The notes under the pieces were generated by a model. It was not told the origin of the DNA. It ran no database searches and saw nothing but the letters and a program-made list of their open reading frames with translations. 64,000 nucleotides of DNA from positions 1 through 64,000 of the forward strand of contig NZ_JAGGKB010000004.1 in the NCBI RefSeq assembly GCF_017873335.1, read 5' to 3'. Source of the stretch: Thermococcus stetteri. Its GTDB lineage: Archaea > Methanobacteriota_B > Thermococci > Thermococcales > Thermococcaceae. Both the position numbers and the translations under genes were made by a program. Below are positions 52,415 to 61,567 of the stretch, in pieces (positions within the stretch are counted from its first letter, which is position 1; each line of letters opens with the position of its first letter).

Positions 52415-53557
52415 TCATGTAACGACCTTCTCAAGCTCGTCCAGCTCGATGGCCCTCTTGATTTCGAGAGCGATCCTTCTTCCGGTGCTCATGGGCATCC
52501 TCCAGAGGGAGTTGCCGTAGGGGTGCCCCATGGCCATGTGGATGTTTGTTCCTCCTCCCGTTCTCGGGGCAACGTCGTAGATGTAGAAGTTGAGGTCTTT
52601 GTCCACTGCCGTCTGAAGTGTGAAGGGCCCGATTATCCCCGGCGGGTAGTACTCCTTGGTGGCCTCAACGTACTTTTCGGCCATGTCGAAGACCTTCTCC
52701 AAGAGGGACTCGCGGAGCGTCGAGGAAGCGTGGCCGGTGACTGTGTATTCAGGCTCGAACTGCCACTCTGGAAGGGTGAGTTGCTGGCTCGCTGGAAGCC
52801 TAACGTGGCCGTCCAAACTCGTCTCAAAGCGCCAGTCTATCCCGAGGAGCTCGATCTCCTCATCGAGAGGCGAGTAGAAGAAGTCGAAGTTGAAGACCGG
52901 ACCGATGATGTAGCGCTCTATCCTGGCCTTCGCCAAGTCCTCCTCGGTGATGACACCGAGCTTAATCAGCTTCTCCGCCTTCTCCCTGAACTCCTTATAG
53001 CTAGCCGCCGTGAAGAAGCCCCTCTCAAGCCTCTTCTTGGCGTGCGGGAGCTTGACTATGACCAGACCGACTTCGTCGATTTCCCCCGGCCTAACCTCCT
53101 CCGGATATGGAAGGCCGGCCTTCTCAAGGAGCCAGTAGTAGCTCTTCTCCTCGCTCCTCTCCTCGCTCCTCAAGAGGTTCCTGCTCCCGAAGAGGGGAAC
53201 CCTAAACTCGTTCTCCACCCTGTCTATGCCCGTGTATACGACGAACGACCTGTTGGGAACGAATATCACGTTCCTCTTAACCAGCTCCTCCTGGATGTCG
53301 GTTATCTGGCCGAACTTCTCAAGGACTATCACCTCGTCAATGAAGCCTTTCGTAAGGCCGTCCTTCGTCTTTCTGGCCTTGAAGTACTCTGCGTAGGTTC
53401 TGTGCCTTCCCTTCTGGGCAACGACCACCGTTTCAAAGCCCTCTTCCTTGGCTCCGTCCGCTATGTCCAAGGCGGAATGGCTCCCGATTACTCCGATCTT
53501 TATCTTATCCTTCCCGTATCCTTCTAGAACCTCCAGAATTTGCTCCCTCTCGATCAT
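52415..53557 (-). CDS. purP: FAICAR synthetase (formate-dependent), PurP
   Basis: 380 residues of the ATP-grasp family that formylates AICAR with formate and ATP, the archaeal replacement for PurH transformylase. Landmarks are GSHSALDIADGAKEEGF at the N terminus, VKLPHAKKRLERGFF, and DVAPRTGGGTNIHMAMGHPY near the C terminus. The ATG at 53555-53557, with GGGGTGAG upstream, leaves a 1-nt gap to the end of purD; the GTG at 53566 overlaps purD. It is the second gene of a purD-purP operon. Confidence 0.93.
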   Translation of the reverse strand: MIEREQILEVLEGYGKDKIKIGVIGSHSALDIADGAKEEGFETVVVAQKGRHRTYAEYFKARKTKDGLTKGFIDEVIVLEKFGQITDIQEELVKRNVIFVPNRSFVVYTGIDRVENEFRVPLFGSRNLLRSEERSEEKSYYWLLEKAGLPYPEEVRPGEIDEVGLVIVKLPHAKKRLERGFFTAASYKEFREKAEKLIKLGVITEEDLAKARIERYIIGPVFNFDFFYSPLDEEIELLGIDWRFETSLDGHVRLPASQQLTLPEWQFEPEYTVTGHASSTLRESLLEKVFDMAEKYVEATKEYYPPGIIGPFTLQTAVDKDLNFYIYDVAPRTGGGTNIHMAMGHPYGNSLWRMPMSTGRRIALEIKRAIELDELEKVVT

Positions 53558-53558
53558 C

Positions 53559-54854
53559 TCACTCACCCCTCATGGCCCTCACGAGCTCTATCCTCTTGGC
53601 TATGCTCTCCTTTGTCCCCACGTCTCTCCTGTAGAATATCTCACCGCTCACGTGCTTTATTCCAGCGGAAGCTATCCGCTCGGCCTCTTCCAGAGAATCG
53701 GCAACTCCAACAACGGCCAGTGCCCTTGAGCCGAGCATTGTGAAGTTCTCATCAAGGGAGGCGTAGTAAACCTTCGCCCCCTCCTCCCTGATTCTGTCCT
53801 CATCAACCTGGAGCCTGACTCCCTTCACGGGGTTGGTTGGATAGCCCTTCGGGGCTATGTACTTCACAACGGTCGCCTTCCTCTCAAACTCCGCTCCCTT
53901 CAGGTTGCCGTCAACAATTCCCTCTCCAATCTCCACAAGGGAAGTCTTCAGGATCGGCAGGACGTTCATTGCCTCGGGATCACCGAAGCGGGCGTTGAAC
54001 TCTATTATCTTCGGCTCGTCTTTGGCGAGCATGAACTGGCCGTAGAGAATGCCCTTGTAGGGTGTTCCTTCCTTCCTCATGGCATCGATTGTTGCTTTGA
54101 GCGCTTCAAGGGCCTTATCGTAGTCTTTCTTGGTTATGAACGGCAGGAGGTGATCCTCGCATGAGTAAGAACCCATGCCGCCGGTTATCGGGCCAACGTC
54201 GCCCTCGTAAGCATGTGGATAGTCCTGGGCAAGGGGCATCAGGAGAACTTTCTTTCCGTCGGTGAAGACCTGGAAGGTAAACTCCACGCCGTCGGTGCGC
54301 TCCTCGATGAGGACTTTTCCGTCCTTCTTGATCAGCTCCTCGGCGTAAGCCTTTGCCTCCTCGTTGTCCTTCAGTTGGTATCCAACGACCTTGACTCCCT
54401 TTCCACCGGTTAGACCGAGGGGCTTAACTACCACTGGCTTTCCAAAGTCGTCAACCCAGGCCTTCATCTCCGAGATATCCTCGAAGACCCTGAATAGCTT
54501 CCTTCCAGGAATCTTGTACTTATCCATCAACCACCTGGCGAATGCCTTGTTTGTCTCGAGCATGGCAGCTTCCTTTGAGGGGCCAACCGTTGGAATGCCG
54601 TTCTCCTCGAGGACGTTCACGATGCCCTTTTCGAGGGGTGCCTCCGGCCCGATGAAGGCCATATCTACGCCCCATTTGAGCGCAAACTCCAGAACCTTTT
54701 CAACATCGGTTTCCTTTGCAAGGCCGTACTCCTTTGCGATTCTCGAGATTCCAGGATTTCTGTGTTTGCCGATAACATAAAGCTCTGCTCCCTCTGCTAG
54801 AGCCTCGGCTATTGCATGCTCCCTTCCACCGGCACCAACGAGCAGGACGCGCAT
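53559..54854 (-). CDS. purD: Phosphoribosylamine-glycine ligase
   Basis: 431 residues. MRVLLVGAGGREHAIAEAL, the ATP-grasp segments KPLGLTGGKGVKVVG and GPITGGMGSYS, and NARFGDPEAMNVLP are all standard GAR synthetase features. It joins glycine to phosphoribosylamine. The ATG at 54852-54854 is the normal family start. A TATA-like GCTTAAAAATAAG on the minus strand lies about 38 nt upstream. Confidence 0.95.
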   Translation of the reverse strand: MRVLLVGAGGREHAIAEALAEGAELYVIGKHRNPGISRIAKEYGLAKETDVEKVLEFALKWGVDMAFIGPEAPLEKGIVNVLEENGIPTVGPSKEAAMLETNKAFARWLMDKYKIPGRKLFRVFEDISEMKAWVDDFGKPVVVKPLGLTGGKGVKVVGYQLKDNEEAKAYAEELIKKDGKVLIEERTDGVEFTFQVFTDGKKVLLMPLAQDYPHAYEGDVGPITGGMGSYSCEDHLLPFITKKDYDKALEALKATIDAMRKEGTPYKGILYGQFMLAKDEPKIIEFNARFGDPEAMNVLPILKTSLVEIGEGIVDGNLKGAEFERKATVVKYIAPKGYPTNPVKGVRLQVDEDRIREEGAKVYYASLDENFTMLGSRALAVVGVADSLEEAERIASAGIKHVSGEIFYRRDVGTKESIAKRIELVRAMRGE

Positions 54855-55011
54855 GGTATTCACCAATTTTATGTAAAAAATCTCTTATTTTTAAGCATTT
54901 TTAGACTAATTTATGTCAATAAACACCCACGCAGTGAGATTTGGAGTTCCTCAAAACTTCGCTACGAAAAGTATTTATTTCACTAACCCTCATATATGTC
55001 AGGTATGGGGG

Positions 55012-55665
55012 ATGCCTATGACCAGTATACTGGATAAAATTCTCGATTATCTCATAAATTCCAATCGTTTCAATTCCGTAGTTACAGTTATCGACCGCGA
55101 TATCGAGTCCATGCTATACCTTGATGCACTGAATGCCCTCAAGGAGCCCATAGAACAAGGAGAGTATGTATTGATAACTGCCTACGACTCCCTCCAGAAC
55201 GCTATCCGCGATCTGAGAAGGGTTGGCATTGACTACGAGGACAAGCTCGGGGAGACCCTTTTCCTCTTTGACGCCTTCGGTTCCGTGAAAAAGATATATG
55301 AGCCCGACATCACGGGCGTGTTCTCGATCCCTGGCTACGTTGATGACAACGTCTTCATACTAAAGTACAAGGCCCTCATAAATGAAATAATCAGCTCGTT
55401 CCCAGAAGCGCCAAAAAAGGCCTACGTCCTTGGCTACAACGAGGCGGGCATGTGCAGGCTCTTTCACAATCCGATAAAGGTTCAGAAACTTATATGGAGT
55501 CTTAGAAGGGATGTTCCTTTTGAGGTCCTTAAATTAGTTACGTACCGCCCGGCAGAGTGTCCGCCTCTGGAGGAGGTGGCATATCTCCATTCCGACTTCG
55601 TCGTTGAGGGCTTCGTAGAGGGAACTGTAAGAAGAACTGTCATCTCAAAGGGGGTTCTGCCATGA
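55012..55665 (+). CDS. RecA/KaiC-like protein without Walker A, upstream partner
   Basis: About 217 residues: a RecA-like core without a P-loop. LYLDALNALKEPIEQGEYVL, IRDLRRVGIDYEDKLGETLF and FLFDAFGS resemble the KaiC-fold layout around Walker B (the order is strand, helix, D-A-F-G). ATG codons at 55012 and 55018 are both possible; GGGGG lies just upstream. The end overlaps the next gene by 4 nt, so the two proteins are coupled. Function unknown; signalling or assembly control is a guess. Confidence 0.6.
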   Translation: MPMTSILDKILDYLINSNRFNSVVTVIDRDIESMLYLDALNALKEPIEQGEYVLITAYDSLQNAIRDLRRVGIDYEDKLGETLFLFDAFGSVKKIYEPDITGVFSIPGYVDDNVFILKYKALINEIISSFPEAPKKAYVLGYNEAGMCRLFHNPIKVQKLIWSLRRDVPFEVLKLVTYRPAECPPLEEVAYLHSDFVVEGFVEGTVRRTVISKGVLP

Positions 55666-56414
55666 GATTACTCAAAACTGGCATAAAGCCCCTCGATGAT
55701 GAACTAGGAGGTATCAGGGAGAGGTCCCTAATTTTGCTACATGAAGCAGACCCGAGATCCCTTGGAAAATTGATTGCATTCGAAATATTGAAGAAAAAAA
55801 TCAATGAAGACCACCTAATTGTATACTTTAACATTGGGACTCCGATAGCGCGCCTTCTTGAGCTCTTCAACAAGATGGGAGTGGGGTATGAAAAAGCCTT
55901 TGAGAGAGAAATCATGTTTGTCGTGGACACATTCGGGAGTGTTTACGACCACAGGATAGAGCACAGAAACATCCAATATCTCAGGAGACCCATCTCTCTT
56001 GAAACCCTGAACAGTAAGTACATTGGGGTTATAGGCGAGCACAAAAAAATCTGGGCTGAAAAGGGAATGTTCGAAGGTAGGGAACTGTGGGGGATTACTG
56101 TTTCAATATCCGACTACAAATGGATGTTCGGGGCAGAGGCCACCCTTAAGTATCTCGAGTTTGTGGACGCACAGCGTTATACTGCCCCTGTTTACAGGAA
56201 GTATCCCTCTGGCACTAACATCTGGGTCTACTCAGGCGTCGATGACGAGATACTCCCCTTCCTATACCGCAAGGCAGACTACGTCCTGAGAACCTACAGC
56301 ACTCTTGAGAACGGGAAAGTTGTTAGGAAACTTAGGATCTCAAAGACGCCCGAAAGAAGCAATATCCGTGAGTTCGAGTACACTGTCGAGGATCACAGGA
56401 TCGTCGTCTATTGA
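55662..56414 (+). CDS. KaiC-like protein with degenerate P-loop
   Basis: 250 residues. The N terminus follows the KaiC pattern (LKTGIKPLDDELGGIRERSL, then ILLHEA), but the Walker A position reads HEADPRSLGKL instead of GxxGxGKT. Later, IMFVVDTFGSVYD sits at the Walker B position. ATP binding is therefore doubtful. It is coupled to the gene upstream. The arrangement mirrors the pair at 1394-2647, where one partner is also P-loop-less. Confidence 0.6.
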   Translation: MRLLKTGIKPLDDELGGIRERSLILLHEADPRSLGKLIAFEILKKKINEDHLIVYFNIGTPIARLLELFNKMGVGYEKAFEREIMFVVDTFGSVYDHRIEHRNIQYLRRPISLETLNSKYIGVIGEHKKIWAEKGMFEGRELWGITVSISDYKWMFGAEATLKYLEFVDAQRYTAPVYRKYPSGTNIWVYSGVDDEILPFLYRKADYVLRTYSTLENGKVVRKLRISKTPERSNIREFEYTVEDHRIVVY

Positions 56415-56490
56415 ATGATTTTATCAAATTTATGCATATTATTCCAGCAAATTTTTTAAATATTAACTGTTATGTGTCAATGGTGGTTCC

Positions 56491-56922
56491 ATGAAGGTTT
56501 TGGTCGTTATGGGGAGCAAGAGCGATTCCCACATAGCGGAGAAGGTTACCTCAGTGCTCGACGAGTTCGGTGTTCCCTACGATGTGGAAGTTGCTTCCGC
56601 CCACAGGAACCCGAAGAAGGTTGAGGAGCTGGCGAAGAAGGACTACGACGTTTTCATAGCCATAGCGGGCTTAAGCGCCGCCCTGCCTGGTGTCATAGCG
56701 GCCCACACAACGAAGCCGGTCATAGGCGTCCCAGTATCTGCCAAGCTCGATGGTCTTGATGCCCTTCTTAGCATCGTCCAGCTCCCTCCTGGAGTCCCGG
56801 TTGCAACTGTTGGCATAGACAACGGGAAGAACGCCGCTCTTCTTGCGGTCGAAATTCTGGCCCTTAAGGATGAAGGGCTGAGAAAGAAGCTCGAAGAGTA
56901 CCGCGAGAGGATTAGGGGCTGA
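56491..56922 (+). CDS. purE: N5-carboxyaminoimidazole ribonucleotide mutase
   Basis: 143 residues, class I/II PurE fold: [31 protein letters not shown] with the catalytic His, [20 protein letters not shown] and [18 protein letters not shown]. It forms CAIR for purine synthesis. No PurK is in the window. A TATA-like TTTTTTAAATATTAA lies 30-50 nt upstream, and GGTGGT precedes the ATG. Confidence 0.95.
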   Translation: MKVLVVMGSKSDSHIAEKVTSVLDEFGVPYDVEVASAHRNPKKVEELAKKDYDVFIAIAGLSAALPGVIAAHTTKPVIGVPVSAKLDGLDALLSIVQLPPGVPVATVGIDNGKNAALLAVEILALKDEGLRKKLEEYRERIRG

Positions 56923-56924
56923 CT

Positions 56925-56941
56925 TTTATTTTTTTCAAAAA
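56925..56941 (+). terminator. T-rich terminator after purE
   Basis: CTTTTATTTTTTTC directly follows the purE stop codon. Runs of this kind terminate transcription in Thermococcales without needing a hairpin. Confidence 0.45.
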
Positions 56942-57430
56942 GAAGAACTGAGAACGGGGAAATCCCCCCACCTCTCATTTTACCCCTCTCTCATTTGACC
57001 TCTCTTTGTATTCTATCCTTCTTGATTTTGAAGATATCTTGGTTGTATCTCACTTACTTATACTTAAGCATCTGATTTTAGTGCTCCCACACGACTTACC
57101 AGCGTATCTCACTACCATTTAAGCTATTTAAACTTTTCGTATATTGTCCAATACATTGGATGAAATCGCATATATGTTCACTCCCACAGTAGACAAAATT
57201 GTCCTATCATCCAAGCTGAAAATGATTCATCAGCATCATTTATGTTCATTGTCAAGATCGGTTGGAAAAAGTTCTGACCTCCTCCCCGCCTCATGCTCAG
57301 CCCCTCGCCAAGCTCGGAGAGGTTTGAGGGATTTCATCCAGACCCAAGTTAAAGCGGATCTTCAACCCCTCTGGCCGGGCCTTCGGCCAATTACCCCTCC
57401 CTTGGGCATACAAGCCACCCAAGTTCGGGG

Positions 57431-58410
57431 TTATGGTTTTGACAGCCTTTTCAAAATATTGAATGCTCCAACTAAGTCGGCGTTAAAGATAAGCTCCGTT
57501 GCAGGACACTTAAATAACCCACGAACAAATCTCGCCCCTTCATGGGGCTTCCCACAAACAGGGCAGGTTTTCGAAGTGAAAGCCTCATTAACCTCCAAAA
57601 ACCCGAATACCATGCTCTTCGGAGACTTCCTTGAGCCGTTGAATCACAGTATTGAAACGCCAGACGTGGGAGAGGAGATAATTCTGCTTTTTACCCTTGT
57701 TAGGGTTTCTTGCTATTCCCTTTGGATAACCGACAATTATTCTGGAGACGCCCCTCTGGTAGAGCTTCTCAACGGTTTGCCTTACCGCCATTAAATTGTT
57801 CACTCCGAGGTCTATTCCAGCGGAGAGGTCGCCTAAAGGTGGTCTTGGGAGTTCAACTCATTCCTCGCCCCTGAAGTTTTTTCTCTAAGGTGATGATAAT
57901 GGGAGCATACCATTTCCACCTTATCGGGTCGTAAGTTATCTCTAACCTCCCCTGCTTGCCATTCAAGTGATTTCTCCCCTTGAACTGGACTTCCAGTCTC
58001 TTGAACTTCCCGAAGCCTTTGAGGATTAGTTTGTTCCTCCCAATCTTGTACTGGTCATTCCTGAGGACGATTACGCCACCTTCCTTGATGTAGTTTGGCG
58101 GTTTTTGGTTTGAGCCACTTGGGGAGTTCTCCGTTCCGCTTGTTCCTCAGATGGGAGAAGAATGAACGCCAGCTCTCAGCGTTCTTCCTGCAAATCTGCT
58201 GGACTGTTGCCGAGCCTATCTCGGCTTTAAACTCTTCATAGGCTATTTTCTCGGTTTTGAGGAAGTCTATGGGTTTTGCCTTCAAAGAATTCCTGTCTTC
58301 TCGGATAGTTCACTTTTGTTCCAGACTTTGGAGCTAATTAGGGCTAACTCTTTGAGGGTTCTCTCTTGGGCTTTTGAGGGTTGGAGCTTTATGGTTACGC
58401 TCCTTTTCGT
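57431..58410 (-). pseudogene. tnpB: TnpB, degenerate
   Basis: The start aligned with the TnpB at window position 140 is changed: ACG AAA AGG stands where ATG AAG CGA is expected. The rest is in several frames: KRSVTIKLQPSKAQERTLKE; then PIDFLKTEKIAYEEFKAEIG; then MNNLMAVRQTVEKLYQRGVS with SRIIVGYPKGIARNP. The C terminus has a zinc-finger start (SKTCPVCGKPHEG) and FNADLVGAFNI, which carries the last RuvC Asp. At least three frame changes separate these pieces. No active nuclease can be made. Confidence 0.85.
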
Positions 58411-58852
58411 TTTAACTCACGCCCCCATTGAGTTTCAAGGCAGTGTTTCACAATCTCATCTGTTATGTGTCCGACTGAGGCGACAAAGTAGGAGCGAGAC
58501 CAGAGCCTACCGTGTGTTGTCTTACTCCTCAATTCTGGAAATTCTTGGAGGAGTTTTCTGGCGGTCTTGCCCTTCAAGTGGTCCACTATTTTCGCCGGCG
58601 ATAAGTTTGGCTTGGCTTGAAGGAGGACGTGAACGTGGTCGGGCATCACTTCGAGGGCAATAACCTCGCACCCGATTTCTTCAGCATATTCCTTGAGCAT
58701 TTCTTTGAGCCTTTCAGTGACTTTTCCGACGAGAATGTCTCTTCTGTATTTTGGTATCCATCAAAGTGATAAGTTAAGAAGTGTTTTGCGTGCCTTGTTC
58801 TTTTGATTTTCAGTGATTCATTCTGCATTGCGAACCCCTTAATGTATGGCAT
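58395..58852 (-). pseudogene. tnpA: TnpA (Y1 transposase), frameshifted
   Basis: The N terminus SLKIKRTRHAKHFLTYHF and the continuation IPKYRRDILVGKVTERLKEM, then LKEYAEEIGCEVIALEVMPD, are in different frames; the shift is near 58760. The HUH metal motif is intact as PDHVHVLL. The catalytic Tyr of this family lies in the last helix (VKQYIENQ in IS608); here the aligned sequence is VKHCLETQ, with Cys in place of Tyr. This is a second, independent lesion. Confidence 0.8.
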
Positions 58853-58903
58853 GTCTTAGTATTTTTCGCTTTCCTGCTTTCAGGCTTGTCTTTTGATTAT
58901 TGC

Positions 58904-58942
58904 ATCCCTGCCCTGGAGAGCGAGGCTTTCGGAAAGAAAAAG
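58904..58942 (-). repeat. IS200/IS605 left-end hairpin
   Basis: CCCTGCCCTGGAGAGCGAGG and the tail GGAAAGAAAAAG resemble the hairpin and tail at 219-256 and 19332-19370. It marks the tnpA-proximal end of the element. Confidence 0.5.
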
Positions 58943-58960
58943 TAAGAATTAAAACCAAGC

Positions 58961-60250
58961 TCAAAGCAGGTGCTTCCTCTTCTCGTAGTCTTGGGAGTGC
59001 CAGTCAGCGGACCTCGTCCTCAGCTCTATTGAGTGGGCCACCATCTCGGCCTTCCTCTTGGCCTCACCAACGTCCCTGTCCCAGGCTATCGCAACGCCGA
59101 GCCTCCTTCCGGGATAGGCTTCGGGCTTGCCGAAGAACCTCACGGTTGTGTTGGGAACGCCTAGGGCCTTCGCCAGCCCCCTGAAGCGCGGCGAGTAGCC
59201 GGCAACGTTGGCCTTGATGACGTGGGTTGCCGCTGGCGTTAAGAGTGAGAAGAGTCTGTACCCATCTACCCACTCGCCAGGTATTGGAAGCCCAAGAACA
59301 GCCCTCAGGTGAAGCCCGAACTCCGAAAAGCCCGTTGGATGGGACGCTAAGGTCACCATGCCGGTGTCGTGGGGCCTTGGCGAGACCTCGTTGGCCCACA
59401 CCTTGTCCCCCTTTACGAACATCTCAACTCCGAAGAGGCCGAGGCCGCCAAGTACGTCGGTTATGCGCTTAGCTATCCTGTAAACTTCCCTCTCGGCCTT
59501 CTCGCTTATCTCTGCCGGTTGCCAGCTCGAGTGGTAGTCGCCGTCGATCTGGTAGTGGCCGACAGGCTTGGGGAAGGTGGTGACTATCTCGCCGTTCTCG
59601 TCGTAGTGTCTCACAGCTAGCTCCGTGATCTCCACGTCGAAGTCTATGTGCTCCTCAACGATCAGCTTCTCGGCGCTCCCGCGGGCCTTCTTCTTGGCCT
59701 CTTCCCAGGCCTTGGGGATGTCTTCAGGGCCTTTGACGAAGTAGGAGCCCTTTCCAGAGGAGCTCATTATGGCCTTCGTATGGCAGGGATAGCCTATCTC
59801 CTCGCAGACGTCGTAGAGCTCGTCGAGGGTTGTTGCGTAGGCGTAGCGCGAAGTCGGAACCTTGGCTTCCTTTGCCAGGGTCTCCCTCGTCCTCTCGCGG
59901 TGCATCGCTATCCACGTGGCTTTGGCGTTCGGGACGACGAAGTAGCCGTCCTTCTCAAGCTCGAAGAGGGCATCCAGGTTTATCGCCTCTATCTCTGGAA
60001 TTATCGCGTCCGGCTTCTCCCTCTCGACGACGGAAAAGAGAAAATCAGCGTTCCTCATGTCGCCAACGTAGGAGCGGTGGGCGACCTGCATGGCGGGGGC
60101 GTTGGCGTAGCGGTCAACGGCAATGACCTCAACACCGAGCCTCTGGGCCTCAATGGCTATCTCCTTTCCGAGCTCTCCGCTACCTAAGAGGAGGATCTTC
60201 TGGGCCGAATCGGTAGTGGCCGTTCCGAGTTCATCACGGGGCCTTATCAT
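58961..60250 (-). CDS. purT: Formate-dependent GAR transformylase (PurT)
   Basis: 429 residues of the ATP-grasp family: LLLGSGELGKEIAIEAQRLG, VIPEIEAINLDALFELE, SSSGKGSYFVKGPED (ATP loop) and EVSPRPHDTGMVTLAS. It makes formyl-GAR from GAR, formate and ATP. PurP uses the same chemistry, consistent with formate as the one-carbon source. The ATG at 60248-60250 has GAGGTGGT upstream. It is divergent from purM with a 117-nt shared control region. Confidence 0.95.
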   Translation of the reverse strand: MIRPRDELGTATTDSAQKILLLGSGELGKEIAIEAQRLGVEVIAVDRYANAPAMQVAHRSYVGDMRNADFLFSVVEREKPDAIIPEIEAINLDALFELEKDGYFVVPNAKATWIAMHRERTRETLAKEAKVPTSRYAYATTLDELYDVCEEIGYPCHTKAIMSSSGKGSYFVKGPEDIPKAWEEAKKKARGSAEKLIVEEHIDFDVEITELAVRHYDENGEIVTTFPKPVGHYQIDGDYHSSWQPAEISEKAEREVYRIAKRITDVLGGLGLFGVEMFVKGDKVWANEVSPRPHDTGMVTLASHPTGFSEFGLHLRAVLGLPIPGEWVDGYRLFSLLTPAATHVIKANVAGYSPRFRGLAKALGVPNTTVRFFGKPEAYPGRRLGVAIAWDRDVGEAKRKAEMVAHSIELRTRSADWHSQDYEKRKHLL

Positions 60251-60367
60251 GAGCACCACCTCTTGTTTTGACGTTTAGATGTTAAAAGTTTGGAATATTT
60301 AAGCCTTTTTAGTCATAAAAGTGATAAACTTTTTAAGCCCTGCTCTCAACTCCCAACGGTGGTGCTC

Positions 60368-61372
60368 ATGCTTACCTACGCCCAGGCTGGAGTCGATGAT
60401 GAGAAAACTTCGAAGGCCCTGAAGGGCATAATCTCGCTCGCAAAGGGGACTTTCGAGTTCAGGAGGGGTAAGCTCGGCGAACCTGCCGAGGACCTCGGCC
60501 ACTACGCGGCTCTAATGGACTTCGGGGACTTCTACCTTGCTATGACAACTGACGGGGTGGGAACGAAGGTTCTCGTCGCCGAAGCGGTCGGAAAGTTCGA
60601 CACGATTGGGATAGACATGATAGCGATGAACGTGAACGACCTGCTCTGCGTTGGAGCGGAACCGGTTGCTTTGGTGGATTATTTGGCCGTTAAAGAGCCT
60701 GACGAGGAGGTCTTCTCCCAGATAGCGAAGGGCCTCTACGGGGGGGCCAAACAGGCTGGAATAGCCATCGTTGGCGGAGAGACTGCAGTCATGCCCGACC
60801 TCATAAACGGCTTTGATCTGGCGGGAACTGCCATCGGCGTTGTCGAGAAGGGAAAGGTGATCACGGGGGAGAAGATAAGGCCCGGTGATGCTGTGATTGG
60901 AATCTCAAGCTCGGGGATACACTCCAACGGCCTGACCCTCGCGAGGAAGCTCCTCATTCCGAAGTACGGCCTCGACTACGAGTACGAGGGGAGGGAGCTC
61001 TGGGAGTGGCTCCTCGAACCGACGAGGATCTACGCAAAGGCCGTCCTCGATCTAATCGAGAACGTCGAGGTGCACGGCTTGGCCCACATAACCGGAGGCG
61101 GCCTTCTCAACCTCAAGAGAATCACCCCCTACGGCTTCTCCCTTGAGATGCCGCCGGTTGAGGGGATCTTCAGGCTCATCCACGAGAACGGCGTCCCGCT
61201 GGAAGAGATGTTCCGCGTTTTTAACATGGGCGTCGGAATGGTCGCCGTTGTTCCGGCGGAGGAGAAGGAAAACGCTCTTCAGCTGTTGAACAGGTACTTC
61301 GAGAGCTTCGAGCTCGGAAGGGTTGTGGAAGAGCCTGGAATACGGGTCGAGAATTATGGGATAAAGCTTTAA
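60368..61372 (+). CDS. purM: Phosphoribosylformylglycinamidine cyclo-ligase
   Basis: 334 residues of the AIR synthetase family: [71 protein letters not shown] and [11 protein letters not shown]. It closes the imidazole ring to form AIR. The ATG at 60368 has CGGTGGTG upstream and gives the family start; the longer frame begins in the promoter. A small 54-codon gene follows after 30 nt. Confidence 0.95.
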   Translation: MLTYAQAGVDDEKTSKALKGIISLAKGTFEFRRGKLGEPAEDLGHYAALMDFGDFYLAMTTDGVGTKVLVAEAVGKFDTIGIDMIAMNVNDLLCVGAEPVALVDYLAVKEPDEEVFSQIAKGLYGGAKQAGIAIVGGETAVMPDLINGFDLAGTAIGVVEKGKVITGEKIRPGDAVIGISSSGIHSNGLTLARKLLIPKYGLDYEYEGRELWEWLLEPTRIYAKAVLDLIENVEVHGLAHITGGGLLNLKRITPYGFSLEMPPVEGIFRLIHENGVPLEEMFRVFNMGVGMVAVVPAEEKENALQLLNRYFESFELGRVVEEPGIRVENYGIKL

Positions 61373-61402
61373 CTTTCAATTCTCTCTTTCTTCGGTGGTT
61401 CA

Positions 61403-61567
61403 ATGGAGCTGACGGTTAGGAGAAAGGCCTTTCTTGAGGAGCTTCCAGACCTTGTGAGAAAGGCCGTTGAGGAGTACGGCACTGCCCTGAATGGCATAGA
61501 GATAAAAGAGGACGAGAAAGGGTGCTACACAGTAATGATCACCTACGAGCGGGAGCCTCACCGGTGA
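61403..61567 (+). CDS. Small hypothetical protein (54 aa) after purM
   Basis: ATG at 61403 with GGTGGTT upstream opens 54 codons: MELTVRRKAFLEELPDLVRK, then GIEIKEDEKG-CYTVMITYE. A helix followed by two strands suggests a small folded domain. Its end overlaps purC by 29 nt in convergent orientation. It is likely co-transcribed with purM. I do not recognise the family. Confidence 0.55.
   Translation: MELTVRRKAFLEELPDLVRKAVEEYGTALNGIEIKEDEKGCYTVMITYEREPHR

Larger units (their letters stand above)
57273..58942 (-). mobile_element. IS200/IS605 element, inactive
   Basis: The element contains tnpA (58395-58852) and tnpB (57431-58410) in the same direction. An end sequence, TCTGACCTCCTCCCCGCC, lies at 57273 and a left-end hairpin with an A/G-rich tail at 58904-58942. 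Both genes are broken. It lies between purE and purT. The 340 bp between purE and the element (56942-57272) hold no gene that I can see. Confidence 0.75.

Noticed and set aside
57144-57794. Plus-strand frame of 216 codons in the IS200/IS605 element
   Set aside because: It is antisense to the tnpB pseudogene, whose zinc-finger and RuvC motifs are read on the other strand.
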